Positions 1-13,370 of a stretch of DNA of 64,000 nt are shown here, in pieces. The DNA comes from Piscicola geometra (lineage: Eukaryota; Annelida; Clitellata; Hirudinida; Piscicolidae), in NCBI GenBank assembly GCA_943735955.1, contig OX030961.1, forward strand, positions 1,992,483 to 2,056,482, in the 5' to 3' direction. The notes beneath the pieces are model-generated. The model did no database searches and was not told the DNA's origin. It saw only the letters and a list, made by a program, of their open reading frames with translations. Each line of letters begins with the position of its first letter. Within the stretch, counting starts at the first letter, position 1. The position numbers and the translations under genes were made by a program.

Positions 1-936
1 AGTGAAGCCTTTCTAACTTGTTGAGAGCTAGGGAGGACTTAGTTTCATTAGTTACTTTTTTCATGTTCATCATTATGTTTTAAATAAAATTTATACATAC
101 TCTATTTTTCATTTGTTTTATTTTATTCAATAAAATGTTTTCAAATGGAAACAACTATGTATTTGTATTACAAAGCTGGACTTTGATAAAAGATCAATCA
201 AATATATCTAAATAATTAATGTACAGAATGAAATAATTTAAATTTATACATGGGATATGGTTCATAATTTTATGAAGAGAAATGCCTACTGCAGACATGG
301 TCTTTTAAAATCTTTTTTTTATTTCTGAATATGACCAACTTTCATTCGTCCTTCATCGAGTAAGGATCCGAATGTGAATTCGAATCCAAAAGGCATGCGT
401 TTAAAATGATTTAAATACCTAAACTAAATGCGTAAATGTATGTTGCTATCAGCTATAGAATCTTTTTGCTGACAGCATAGCAGTTCTATTAGTAATATTA
501 AACAAGGTTTTAAAAAGCAGCAGTTTTCCAAGTTTATTGACATTATCTTAACTGATTGAAATAAATTTGAAATAAATCACATTTTTATATTTATTTAAAA
601 TTTATTCTTGGCAATTTTACTTTCAGAAAAGTTAACATCTCAACATTATGCATCCTCAGCCGATGGCGACCTTCTGTGATGTCTGATGACACTGAACATT
701 CTTTCCACATATTTTATACAATTTTTATAATCATACATAAGTTTATAAATATCGACGATAATTTATAGTCTATAACATATATTTATAAGATTCTTTACGT
801 CGACAGAGAAAGAAAGTTACGTTTCCATTTATTCATATGAATAGGAGTACGAGTGGTCCACGAGTTTTAAAAAGGACATTATTTTTGGGACCGTTTAAAC
901 CGAATCTTTAATGTTTGGCGGATTCAAATCACATAC
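1..936. other. A+T-rich DNA, no gene seen
   Basis: No ORF, splice-consistent exon, tRNA or recognised repeat. Confidence 0.5.
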
Positions 937-1045
937 CTACAGTGCACCACCACTGAGAAGTAGAACGGACATGCCGACGTGGATCCTGCAGTGGTGGAGA
1001 GTTGTTGGAGGCGTGTGATGGAAGGAGGGAAGAGTGGGAGAAAAT
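937..1045 (-). pseudogene. Fragment of the 34.9-kb locus in the left duplicate
   Basis: Nearly identical to 34918-35018, including the pyrimidine-rich intron end and the first 15 codons of the exon (985 downwards). After GTGGTG the two copies diverge and this one runs into a donor-like GTATGT. It sits downstream of the gene 1 pseudogene, just as its partner sits downstream of gene 1, which extends the duplicated block. Confidence 0.6.
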
Positions 1046-1870
1046 AATGTTAAGTTTGGAAAAATTAAGTTTTAAAAAGTATTTTTGGCTTGAAAAAGCG
1101 TTTTAGTGAATTTTTATTGCGAAATTTTTGATTGATATCTCAGGTCAAAGAAGTGGATTGGAAGTGGGAAGGGCACGAATAGATGTCTGAGGAGTGATGG
1201 ATGCCTTTGAAATGATGAATGATTTAAAGATGTTTTGAAAACTAAATGGATGGCGTGTGGAATGAAGAGTGGGTGAAAGCAACCTCAAAAGGGTAGGCCA
1301 GTCATGGCGAAAATCTGTTGATCTTGCCAACGAGCGAAAAAACAGAAAACGAAATCAGCTTTCTTAGACTGACAGTGAATTTCAGTTTCTTAAATTAATT
1401 TATAATTCATTTATAATTTGACAAACTTTGTAGCTTTTGAAAGTAAATTCATGCGCAGTTACTGTTTTTGTTCTTTCATGAATAATTGCTAGTTTGCTTA
1501 AGGACTTTTCGAGACGAACAGCGTTTTTGTTGAATACAAATCGGTAAAAATGTGAATAATTCGTAAATTATCGAATTTGTATTATTGAAGCGACATAGTA
1601 AGATAGTCTTTCGTGATTATGAATTGCTTGTGAAAGGCCTTGCTCAAGAAGTAAAACTTCTCACCAACAGTTTCACTCCTGCACTTCGCTTGATAGCCCA
1701 GAAGACTAACTAAAAGGGAGTTTTCAGCTTTAAATGCAAGGCACATTCTGTTTTAAAATGTTTTTAATAATAATCTTTGCTATTATTGTTGCTATTATTT
1801 TCATTTACGTGTATGATAGTTCTTTTCGTCCACATATTATACATAAAATAAATATTTTAAAACATCATTC

Positions 1871-1955
1871 AGACCTAATTAGCTCAGTTGGTTTCACGGT
1901 CCATTTGTAGGAATAATCAACTTAATTGATTGTTTCAAGTCTTTCTTAGAACAAA
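1871..1955 (+). repeat. tRNA-like relic
   Basis: AATTAGCTCAGTTGGTTTCA is a perfect tRNA D-arm / A-box match, followed by a TGTTTCAAGTC B-box-like part. Acceptor and anticodon stems do not pair, so this is a relic or SINE head, not a working tRNA. A similar D-arm (GTGTAATGGTTAGCGTTCTG) lies at 2664-2683. Confidence 0.35.
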
Positions 1956-2180
1956 TTCCTTTAAGTACCATTCTAATTAAATTGAGGGAGTTGAAAACTT
2001 TATTGTTTGTGATTTAGATTTTCGAGCAGTTGAGTTTGATGTTTTGAATAAAAAGCACAAATTACTTAAAATCATTAAGCATTTTAAAGTTAAAATAAGA
2101 TAAGAAAAACACGTTATTTTGGTTTTGAATGATTTGATGGTGAGGTGGTGATGGAAAGAGTAATGCTGGGTGGTGATGAT

Positions 2181-2349
2181 ATTAATAATGCCTATTCATT
2201 ATGCGCCAAGGCACGCAACATAAGTCGTGAAACAACGCATCAGATACACTAGGTATATGATAGCTAACGGTTGGCTGGACAGAGATTTGAACTGGCGACC
2301 TTTAAGTTGCAGTTCCAGCGACTTTACCATCTGAGCCAGCCCGCTCACC
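2181..2349 (-). repeat. tRNA-derived SINE, copy 1
   Basis: The head at the right end reads on the minus strand as GGTGAGCGGGCTGGCTCAGA, with an A-box-like part. It is followed by a B-box-like GGTCGCCAGTTCAAATC and a shared body with a CACGACTTATGTTGCGTGCC-type region. The family has four copies in this window. Confidence 0.7.
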
Positions 2350-3137
2350 ATAGTAGTATTTAAATTAGTAGATAATAGAGGCCAACAAACAAAGTTTTTT
2401 TAGTGTCTTGAAACTTAAAACTGATTTTAACTATATAAAAGGTTCTGATTACACAGAAATTAACAAAAATCGAAAATTTTCTTCAGTGAAATTTTCACAA
2501 AAGATAAAGTAGTCTTTATGTTATTTTCCGTGAAAATTGTACAATTTAAAAAGGCGTTTTAAAAAATAATTAAATAAATTTAGAAAATGTCTGAAAAGTC
2601 ACAAAAGTTAGCTATAAATAGAAATGCGGCGAATAGATTAAACAATTGAAGTTTAAATGTTAAGTCGTGTAATGGTTAGCGTTCTGCTCTCCCGAGTTTA
2701 ATATAGCAATTAATGAATTAGGCCTTCAACTATAAAATAAACCTTTCGCGAAACAAGACAAAAACACAAGAGTCCGATAAAATTCATCACATAAATTTTT
2801 TGCAAGTCCTTGCTTATTAGGTTCTTGTTAAAATTTAACTCTCCGCCCAATTATTCTACGTCAGCATCAGTGATGGGCAAATAGTTAACAAAATTTTAGT
2901 ATATACTTTTTTTAGTTACAGGATAAGTAAAAAAATATATGGTTTAGTTAAAAAAACAAATTTCTAATAAAATATTTTTTAACATTTTATAAGTTAGAGT
3001 CTCGAATAGTGTTGTACTTTAAACAGTTTCCCAAATGATTATCAGTTGATTTTTGGGTGGGCCAAATACATTGTGACCCTTTAGCTCTAAATATTGGGTG
3101 GGCCGTGGCCCACTTGGCACACCCTGCTCCGCCCCCC

Positions 3138-3480
3138 ATGATCTCCTGCAAGTACAGTTCCATGTGAACATCTATTCAGCTTGCAAAGACACATAGTAAG
3201 CAAGAAAAAAGCCTCATCAGATCCAACTAATGTTGAAAACTTGTTTGATTGAGTAACTGGCTTAAAAAGGATGTATGACAATTGCATTTTTTGTCATTGA
3301 TGGATTTTGTTTCTTTAAAATGTGAATTACTTGTAGAAATATTTTCTTATAACATTTTGTATCACATTTGTAAGAAATTTTTTTTAAACTACTTATTTAT
3401 AATATTGTCAAATATGCTAAAAACATTGCGCTAAAATACGATAAACGGCGATTAAAATTTTTAACCTTGGAACAGCTCTA
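3138..3480 (+). mobile_element. Truncated copy of the same hAT family
   Basis: The plus strand encodes SPASTVPCEHLFSL and HIVSKKKASSDPTNVENLF before a stop. It then runs through subterminal repeats to the family end GGAACAGCTCTA at 3480. The left part is missing. Sequence left of 3138, rich in GGGCC and ending GCTCCGCCCC, belongs to something else, perhaps the end of another element. Confidence 0.7.
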
Positions 3481-3587
3481 ATTAATATAGTTACTAAAAT
3501 TTTCTACGTTTTTATATAAATTAATTATTATAAATAGTTCAAACATTTTTTTCACAATTATTATTATTGATGCGTTATATTAACTGA

Positions 3588-3812
3588 CGGGTTAGGATTA
3601 GGGATTGGAGTAAGGGGTTAGGGTTAAAGTTATGGTTAAAGGTTGGAGTTAAGGGTAAGGATTAGGGTTAGAGTTAGGGGTTAAGATAGGGTAGGGGGTA
3701 AAGTAAGGGTTTAGGGTTAGGGGTTAAGGTTGGGGATTTAGTTGAAAAATGTTTTACAATTAATTTTATAAATTCGTTGGGTTAAGGTTAGGAATTAGGG
3801 TTAAGGATAAGG
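3588..3812 (+). repeat. Degenerate TTAGGG-like tract
   Basis: Repeated GGGTTAGGGTTAAG, GGATTAGGG and AGGGGTTAAGG over about 225 bp. The G-rich strand is consistently the plus strand, with a short A+T-rich interruption near 3740-3775. A shorter piece (GGTTAGGGTTAGAGG) lies at 41638-41680. Confidence 0.75.
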
Positions 3813-6800
3813 CTTTTGTTGCAATTAAAAATGTGTTAAAATAAATAAACAATTTTGACGGGAAATTATCATGAATATAACAAAAAGAAAAATTGTTTCG
3901 TCATGAATTTTTCACGAAAAATAACAAATATCGCAATGTTAAATATATCTTTTTTTCAACCACAAACATATTTTTTAAATTTTTATACAAAAATATATTT
4001 ATAATAATTTTTTTAAAATGATTTGATTTTGTTTCTTCAATTTAATTAAAACTCATGGAGCATAAATGATTGAAACGTTATATCTCAAAATATCGAGCTG
4101 CTTGGAAAAAACTACTGCCATATTTGAATTCAGGGGATCAAGTTCATATGAAATCAGCTAAAAATATTCAGAACTAAAAGGGCTGATGGCCAGTGGAATA
4201 CTCGTCGTTGTATTGCATTTGAAATTTTGTTTGTTGAATTACCCGAGTGTTTTATTTTAGTTACAGATTAAACTACATTTTAAAAGTTTCGACAAAATAT
4301 TTATTAAAAAATACATTTCGAAACTAAATGTTCTCACCAAACAACGTCGAAACTCGCCGTGCCGAATAAATTTAAAACTTTCAACCATGCCACTGAAGCA
4401 ACACCAGAGAGTTTAGAATCCTAAAAATGACATTTTATCAACCACAGCTTAGAATACAACTTCATTTTAATTAATGAATATAAAGATTTTTTGGCGTTTC
4501 AGTTTTGGTCTTATTTATGGTCCAGTGAATTAAATATTAATTATATTTTTTCAGAATTTTTTTCTGAGAAACGAATTTATTTTTAAATACAAAAAAAAAG
4601 CTATACATTCAAAATTAAATTTTGTTCATACTAGAAATAAACGTGATTTCGAGTCTTTTCCAAAGAAACAGTGTTTGGATTTTTTTACATGTGCTATAAA
4701 CAATTCAAAATTGAAATTTTTAATAAAGTTAAATTATTTTTACACTTGCTTCTGCTTATTTTTCTAGACGCTTAGTCATTTAAAAAACTAATCAATTTTA
4801 TAGTTTTTAGTAAATCAAAAAGAAATTCTCATGTTTAAATTTGCAAACTATTTTAAATTTGACTTTTCATATGCATTGTCGATCCAAACGCATTTTAAAG
4901 CTTTTCACCTTTGCTCGGTTGTGTCATCTGTATTATCTTGACAAACAACCGTAAAACTCTATGCTCTCACCTGAGCTTCAAGCGTAGTCGTTGACGCCTC
5001 AGATAATTTCAGCTTGCGTTTCTCAGTCATTCACAAGCTGTTCCGACAAGCACCTATGAAAGCTTTTCCACAGATTTATTATTATTGAAAGTAATAACGA
5101 GAGGCGCTCTCCTACTATGACCCGTACGAGCTTCATGGCCACTTGCTCCGTATATTTTAATTGGCGAGATTTTCAGACATTTGAAAGGACAATAATTCAA
5201 AGTTGCGCGCAGGCTTCGGTATTTCACGGTATTCAATTTAGTTCCATACGTCGCAAAATGAAAATTATCAAAATTGACACCTAAACCGATTATAAAAAGC
5301 CAAAAACTATGATGATTTGGAGTTTTAGAATAAGAAAAAAATCATAATATTTAAATTGAAAATGATTATTTTCACCAAGAAAATATATCTTACGCTTTTT
5401 ATAACTTAGTCTCATAATTCATTAGATTGCGCATCTAATTAACAAAAAAGATTAATCAAAAATAGAATAAAAGTTTTCTTTAATTTTTATTCGAATTCTA
5501 TAAAATAGATAAATAAATAAAAACAAATAAATAGATATAGTAGATATTATATTGCCTAAAACTTAAAATTGGTTTTAAAATAACAAACAGATGAGTAATT
5601 GAGTTTTAAAAAATTGAAATTAAAAAAAAAACTTAATTTTCGGTTTTCTCTATAAACATTAGGGTGGCAATCAAAAAAACCAGAAAAAAATTGCTATACA
5701 AATATTATGTTTTAATTTGTGTGTGCTATTTAATGCTTTAAATTGACTGAGCCAAATTTTTATCTAATATATATAATTGAATGCTATTTACACGTTGAAC
5801 TTTAATCATTATTAATTATAATTAAATCTCCGGCAAACACAAGATTTCAAAAAATTAAAGAAAAAGACAATTATTTAATCAATTCAAGTTATTTCATTCA
5901 ATTTAAATTATACTATATTCCATTAAATGCAGCTATTCGAACTTGAGTTCAAATAGTGACAATGACAGTAATACAGAATCCTGTACTAGACAAACGACGT
6001 TCCAACTCAAAGTACAAGTCAGCCCAAACACAGTCGACCACACAACGTTTTCAGTCCAAGTTTAAGAGCTGCTCTCAACAGAACTAAAGTTAGAGACAGA
6101 AATGCAGCATTCAGTAACAGCTTAGATACAAATTTACAAGCATAAACATAAAAAAATCCATCAGACAGTAAAGACAAAAACACAAAGAAGAGTAACTCAG
6201 AAAATGCAGGCATCTTTCAATGCAGATGGTTCATTTGAACGGTAAAGTGTTGCGCGCTTTAATGTCAAGGAATATGGTTGATTGATTTGTAACTTTGGTG
6301 TTTAGAGATGGAACAATACAGTTGTTATCCATCCAAAACTACCCAATGGAACTGGCCAGACAAGCTCCAGTTGTCGTTACTGTTTCTAGGAACAGAGGCC
6401 AAGGTAGATATTCACATTCGTTCTCCTGCTTTGTTGCACTGAGCTCGTTGGATGGCCAAGATCATCTATAGTTTTTAAATATTTTTGTTTTGTTTAACTG
6501 ACTGCACAAGAATTACCATCACTCAGTTATTTTAACAGTTTTCTTCTTAAGGTTCATCTTGAAACCGGGTTCAATGTTGTGTTGCGTATCTGCCCCAAAA
6601 AATTATCTGCATTTTTTTTCAGTTGGAAAGCTACAATATTTACGAAGCTTCAAGTGAGGCTGCAATCGGGTCCTTCAGTTGACACTTGTGCCATTAAAGT
6701 GAACTTCTGAATGGTCTATCATTTTTTAATCCTAAAGTGTAAGCAGATATGAAGTCAACCTACTGCTTCTGACAAAACCACAGCCGATCATCCTTGTCGT

Positions 6801-7536
6801 TTTGTCTTCCATACTACTCTACTATAAAGAAGGTTGTGTGACTTTTTGTCAGAACTGAAAAAGAATCTATTCGCAACATTAAAAATACTTAAATTCCCAA
6901 CACATGGGACTGTGACGAAGATTATGTTGCTAGTCAGAGAGGGGCTAACAGTTTGAAAGTGGTAAACGATGCAGCTGAGCAGGAGGTGGCTTCACTGCAA
7001 CATTAAATGGTGTGTTGACTAATCAAGAAGGACAAAACAATTCTTGCCACAAGTTGAGAAGAGCACCGCCATAAGTATTAGAGCTCTAACAAATCTCATT
7101 TTGATAGTTTCACGGAACCTAACAAAAATTGCAAGTTTTCTTTAGTGAAAATTTGTGTATTCGTGGAAAATAACATCTTGCTTTTAATAACTCTTTTGTA
7201 GAAAAACGAAAAAAATAGTCAAATACATAACTTCAATAAATTCTTCAAGTTAAAAAGCATTTTTCTGAATAAACTCAAGCGCATTATTTAAAGTCTATAC
7301 TCAGAAAAAAACGCTTTAGAAAAAAAAATGTTAGATAAATTTTGAATACTGAGAAAACTCTTGGTGTTGATGCACTTAAATATTTTAAAAATCCGATTAA
7401 GTTAATTTTATAATAAAAGAAACCAAATAAAATTTGTTTAATAAACACATTTTTATATTCATTGGCACTCTAATAAACATAATATTAAAAAATAAAAACA
7501 CGAGCAAATCTAAGCAACTAATGTATTGAATGAACG
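3813..7536. other. A+T-rich spacer with unrecognised patches
   Basis: Mostly A+T-rich. Patches of normal composition lie at 4880-5236 and 6000-7110. The second has short open stretches (SLRAALNRTKVRDRNAAFS on the plus strand near 6060) that look like worn coding or transposon DNA, but I cannot assign them. Confidence 0.4.
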
Positions 7537-9048
7537 TCATAGATTCTTCACCACACCAGTATATTCATCATCCTCCTTGAACGCCTCGATCAAAGCTGTC
7601 TGCAAGCCATTTGGGCAAAGGCTGCAAAGTCCATGCCTCAGAAGTGCCCCATGCGCAGGCACTGGAAGACACGAAGTAGAAAGACCATGAGGCAACATTG
7701 ACTTTCCCGCTCAATTATTCTAGTTTAAAAAAATGAATCTGAATTGGTATTTTTATGTAGGTTCTCGTTCATTCAAATGACCACTCACCATTACTTTCAA
7801 TCAATACACATTTAAGCATGCACGCCAATCGCAATGAAAATGCCAAGAAGCTTTTTCAGAAAATTCATTTAATTTTCATCCCTTTGCAGTGTGGGTTTTA
7901 AACATTATTATTTTATGAATGAATTCACCGTTATCTTAAGACATTCAAACGATCATTAAAAACATTTGCCTGTTTATTTCGGACGTACACTTTAACCGTC
8001 GATTTAAACTTTTATTTCTTATGCTGACAATTAGAGTGGACAATAACAATAAGCTGAAATAGAACTTCTATTTTCTAAAATAAAAAAAATAATTATTGAA
8101 AAATGTCTGAAGATTTTGTTATTTTGCGGCATTTATTGAAATTTTTTATGAAGAGGGTCTCAAAAAGCATGCAACACGGCTTCGTAGTCAGTGCTCATGC
8201 ACGCCCTTACAATCTTTCCCACCCATTCTTCAAAGCAACTTCGTGCCGTTATTCTTTTTCACGCATATATTTGTCTGATTCCTATTTATTCACCAATCGA
8301 TTGTTTCTCAATCCATATTCGCCAATTTATTTAACTAAGCAGTTTAGTTGAGTCATCGTCTACCCATTTACCAGTTTATTTTTCTATTTATAATGTCATA
8401 TTCTAAAATATTCTGAAACAAATTCTTTAAATCATTCATCCGTTTCCCCGCAGAGCTCTTTCTTCAATAACCAACCTATTATTAATCAAAAATCAATCAA
8501 TCAATCAAGTCGACTCATTTGCTGAAACAAATACGACCTTTGACACACTCTCGACGGGTTTTTGACCTTCAAAGTACTAAACGGCTTCTTATACATCCAT
8601 TTATCAACTTTGATTTTTTCCCAATTTTCTTTTCGACTTCATTTGATTTTATCACCTTCATACAGCCTTGCTGATTTGAATAGTGATTCCAGAAAGCAAT
8701 ATGCCCGGCCCAATCAAGTTGACGCCTACGATTCCTGAGTCACGTCTCGGAGTGGTTTCAATTTCAAATCTAAAAAAATTCATTGAAACTTTCTAGTTAA
8801 AAGTCAATTAAACCGAAAAAATTAGATTTCATTAATTTTATTCATGTATGTGTTAATATAATTTTTTCACAAAAAACCACACTCACAAAATACTTACGAA
8901 CACTTGGCTTTGTGGGCCTTGAAATTGCATCAGCTCCTGAAGCCTCAAAAGATTACTTACCAATTTTGCAGAAGTAATAAATTTGAAGAAACACCTCCAA
9001 TGCCGAATACAAAACAAATCGCATCTAGCTTATGTGCATTTCTTACTA

Positions 9049-9947
9049 CAGTAAAACCTCTCTTATAAAGACAGTGCTCGGGTCACAATATTTTGTCTGA
9101 GGGGTTTCGTTTGGTAAGAAGTTTGGAAAAAAATCAACAATTTATACTGCATTAAAATTTTTCACTGCAACTTTGTTTAAACTTTAAAAGAAATTATTCG
9201 TCATTTTGTGAAAAATTTCAAATTTTCAATCGTTTTGTTGCTTTTAGGCATTAAGAATTTTGCAAAAAATCTCTCAGTTTTGAGAAACATTGAGCGATAT
9301 TTTTCCATCAAAATATATTTTAACCATATTTTTTTCATGCTCCATGCTTCTCTGTGGGACAACATCTTTGGTTATTCTCCGCTCACAGCTTCATTTTCTT
9401 CTTCTTTTGAAGTTTTATTTGTTTCAGTTGAAATTTCCTTGATACAATATACATATTTACTAAGTGTGTAATTTTTCGCAGTAGAACACCAAGCACATGT
9501 TCATCATCATCATCAGCAGACTTATTTTCAATTGGATTGTCACCTTTTTAGCCAAAGTTGAAAAAAACAATTTTGTATTGTTGTAGATCCATGAAATGGC
9601 ATCTTATAAGCTTATTTTTCTCCACATTTCTTCTTTTAATGAATGTAGAATAGACATCAACATTTGTAAAACTCAATTAAAATGTGTTAACTTGAATGGT
9701 AAAAAAAATTTATATACTGAGTGATCAGGGACGCGCACGGATACTAATTATTTTTAAAAGCTCAAAATGTAAACAAAAATTCAGCGCAAAGGGTGAAATT
9801 CAACGTATGAGCTTGTCTTTTTACGCGTTAGAGAGGTTTCCGTTCGTGAGAGGTGATTTCAATGCAGAAACAATTCGTTCTTTCGAAATCGTTCGTATAA
9901 GAGGGGATTCCGCTCGTTAGAAGGTTCGCATAAGAGAAGTTTTGCTG
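9049..9947. mobile_element. pogo/Tc1-type non-autonomous transposon
   Basis: Starts CAGTAAAACCTCTCTTATA and ends with the matching inverted repeat TAAGAGAAGTTTTGCTG. It is flanked by TA on both sides (9047-9048 and 9948-9949). No transposase domain was seen. It interrupts a block shared with the paralog, which keeps the empty site at about 39967-39968. Confidence 0.75.
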
Positions 9948-11215
9948 TAGTACTTTTCCATGGGTTTTCAAAAGCAATGCTTAGAAGATTGAAGCTATTT
10001 CTTGTCATACCAAATCACATCCTTCAAAGTCTCCGCTAATCTGATATGAAGCGCTTAGCGTATGGAATATCCAAGCAGGTAATTTTTAAGCGAATAATTA
10101 ATATACATTAGAACTATCTACCGCTTCAAGCCGCCCCATTTATTATTGTTTATTATCCATTCAACTATTTTTGAGCCCTCCATCGTATTTACTTTTTTAC
10201 ATATCCAAATACTGATCCAGCTTGTCAGCAAAACACATTTATCTTCTCATGCAAACTGAATCCAAACATTAATTTCAATTCCTCAACACTAAACCTTGCG
10301 TCAGTTCGCTTTTGAAACACTGATTAGAAGCTTAACCACTTCCCAAACACTGGCAGCACTATCAGCTTTGAGCTGACTCTAAACCATAGTTTGACTAATG
10401 TTTTCTAACAGTTTTTCCATAAATTTGTTTTTATTTCGAATTTCACACGTCACTACATTTTAAAAATGAATAGTTACGTAAAAGAGGATGTGTGAAACTA
10501 GCATCTTGCAAGTCGTCTGGCGTTCCAATGATTATAAATAACACGCCTGCCTCGCAAGTAAGACCACGATGTAATTTAATAAAGACAAACCAACTCGCTT
10601 TGAACAAAGTTTTTTAAATTGAAAAGACTCCAAGACAAAAACAGCTTTGAAAATATGTCTTTAAAGATGTAATTAACTTGTTTACTCATAAAACAAGGAG
10701 TTTGGATAAATTTTTTATATATTATCCAATTAAAACTCAATTGTAACTCAAAGAATCTTATTAGCTTTTATAAACTAGAAAATGCAACTTGATTACCATG
10801 ATTATAAACGTTTGTAGAAGAATAGCTTCCAACAAAACTTAGTTTTTAACATAATTTGTATAGGTTTTATACTAGTTTTTCCAGCGTCACTAACGTATGG
10901 ACCATTTTGCTAGCACCTCGGCATAATCCGAGCCTACCCATGCCCCATGACATACCAGAGAATGAGAGCCTAGCTCCCTATTTCTAGCTTCTTCTGAGCA
11001 ACAGCAATTGGCATCTTTCTTAGCTTTCAACTTTCGTATATTTTCATCCATCTTCGATAAACACCGCCCCAATAACGCATGATGCATGTGTCTTCGCTGG
11101 CGCCTTGAAGGCGAGCGAGGTTGACTGAGCTGCTGGGTGATTTAGTCGAAGCAATTTTGCGTATTTCCTAATTATATCTTGAGCAATAAAATATAACGTG
11201 AACACATCGGCGATT

Positions 11216-11400
11216 TTAAGACTTTTTGATTTGTGGCTGCAGATTTGAAACTTTTCACTAGGAAAGAATAGGAAACCAAGCGATGGTGTAATGAATCGAT
11301 TCGTTACGCCAAACATCGTGAGTTTGATTCCTGCCATTGCCTGGTAGCTATCGAAAAGAGGACCTTGAAAGCGCCTCGTGAAGAGTATTGTCTGCTGATG
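11216..11400. repeat. tRNA-like repeat fragment within the pseudogene
   Basis: A segment between exon 6 and exon 7 relics that is absent from gene 1. It contains GATGGTGTAATGAATCG and GTGAGTTTGATTCCTGCC, which look like A and B boxes. A related B-box context (GGAGAGTTTGATTCGG) lies at 22410-22425. Probably a degraded SINE. Confidence 0.4.
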
Positions 11401-12839
11401 CATGAGGCCACGTCATTGTGATGATAGCACAGATTTGTAGAAGAAAAAAAGAAACTAGTGAGTTTGAGAATTGGAAGGGTAATTCAGATGGCAAACTTCC
11501 TTGAATCACGGCTGGTTGATGGTGCGGTGAAGGGGGTCGTTCTTGCTCAGGCAAACTCCATCCTCGTTTCCACTGCCACAACTTGAGGCGGTGTTGTAAA
11601 GTTAATGAATACAAACTGGGTCACTTAGGATGCATTAGTTTAAACGAAGAGATTTCCTCGAACTTGAATGATTCGTGGAAACATTCAGCCTTTGGGAAAA
11701 AACTCTTTTTGTTTAAATGTAATTTATCGTGAGTGATTAAGTTCGAAGGATATGGAAAGATGTAATTCTAATAACTTTTTATTTTTTTTAAATCAGTTAC
11801 ACACACAAAAAATTTTTGTTAAAATGTCTAGAAATTAAAAAAAATCACAAAAATAGGGTTTTCGATTGTTTTCTGATTTTTCGATCAGCGCAAAACCCTA
11901 TGAAAATTGAATCTGCATGAATATTGCGATGAGAATCTATTCATTTAGATATTATCTTTAGTTTTAACTAGAATTCATGAGTATATCTGTTGGCTGAATA
12001 AGAATACGAACAATACGACGCACTGTCAGTACGTAGAATCATAAATATATTTTTGTAAATTTACCTTTTCTTATACCAATTTTTCAACTTCTCAGCCAAA
12101 GTGCTTTAAAATATTAAAAACCAATTAACAAAAGCATTCGCTCGATTGGCGTTTTCCAAATGGGAATTCTTTGGGTTAATCGCATAATACTTGTCTTGCC
12201 GAAACATTAACTGCAACTTCTTGTCTTATTTTAATGAGTTTCTAGTGTTTCAATCCGCACTCAAAAACTCTTTCCGTATGCAAATTCCTTAGCGAATCAT
12301 TAACCTGCTTTAAGTTGTAATTTAACAATCCGTTTTCTCCACTTCATTACCAGTCATGGTGAAAGCCAATTGGTGCAGAAGACAAAACTTACAAAGTTTA
12401 AACTTATCGAAATAATTTAAATTTCTTCACTCGTAACACAATCTGAGAGAACACACGCTAGTGTTTGTGGGTGTTATTTGAGTTCTTCGCTCCTGTTGTG
12501 CAAACAAAGCTGAAAGGTAGACAAACTGAAGCGAAAAATCAAACTTTGCACCTACCCAACGACTCAATGCCTTTCAAGATATTTAACCATAAGGATTTAA
12601 CTTTTGCCTTCCAGTCTTCATCATTCTTCAACTTTTTGCCATTATTTCAGTTTTCAGTTTGATTTCCATATTTTAATAATCGTTCGTCCATCTATCCTCT
12701 TCTTCAACCATATTTCTATCGACCCATTCGTTATACTCTCTCATTATTTATCCATCTATCTGACCAAACATCTGTTCAAGATTCAGTTCATCTACCCAAA
12801 AACTTCCATTTTACTCTTCCCTTCATTTATCCATCCATT

Positions 12840-13370
12840 CATGCATCCAAGCATCCATGCATCCATCCATGCATCCATCCATGCATCCATCCATGCATCC
12901 ATCCATACATCCATCCATGCGTCCATCCATGCATCCATCCATGCATCCATCCATGCATCCATCCATGCATCCATCCATGCATCCATCCATGCATCCATTC
13001 ATGCATCCATCCATGCATCCATCCATGCATCCATCCATGCATCCATCCATACATCCATCCATGCATCCATCCATGCATCCATCCATGCATCCATCCATGC
13101 ATCCATCCATGCATCCATCCATACATCCATCCATGCATCCATCCATGCATCCATCCATGCATCCATCCATGCATCCATCCATGCATCCATCCATGCATCC
13201 ATCCATGCATCCATCCATGCATCCATCCATGCATCCATCCATGCATCCATCCATGCATCCATCCATGCATCCATCCATGCATCCATCCATGCATCCATCC
13301 ATGCATCCATCCATGCATCCATCCATGCATCCATCCATGCATCCATCCATGCATCTATCCATGCATAAAT
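12840..13370. repeat. 12-bp tandem repeat ATGCATCCATCC, about 40 copies
   Basis: Very regular 12-mer array with a few single-base variants (ATACATCC, ATTCATGC), fading into irregular ATCC repeats to about 13565. It lies in intron 3 of the gene 1 pseudogene. The long open frames across it on both strands are repeat artefacts. Confidence 0.95.

Noticed and set aside
1871..2700. Functional tRNA genes
   Set aside because: Good D-arm matches, but acceptor and anticodon stems do not pair and the B boxes are poor. They fit SINE heads or relics.
2868..3140. A second hAT element starting CAGTGATGGGCAAATAG at about 2868
   Set aside because: The start looks typical, but no matching inverted end or target duplication was found, and the GGGCC-rich part at 3055-3137 could belong to another element.
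12840..13370. CRISPR array
   Set aside because: Uniform 12-bp tandem units without spacers, in a eukaryotic intron.
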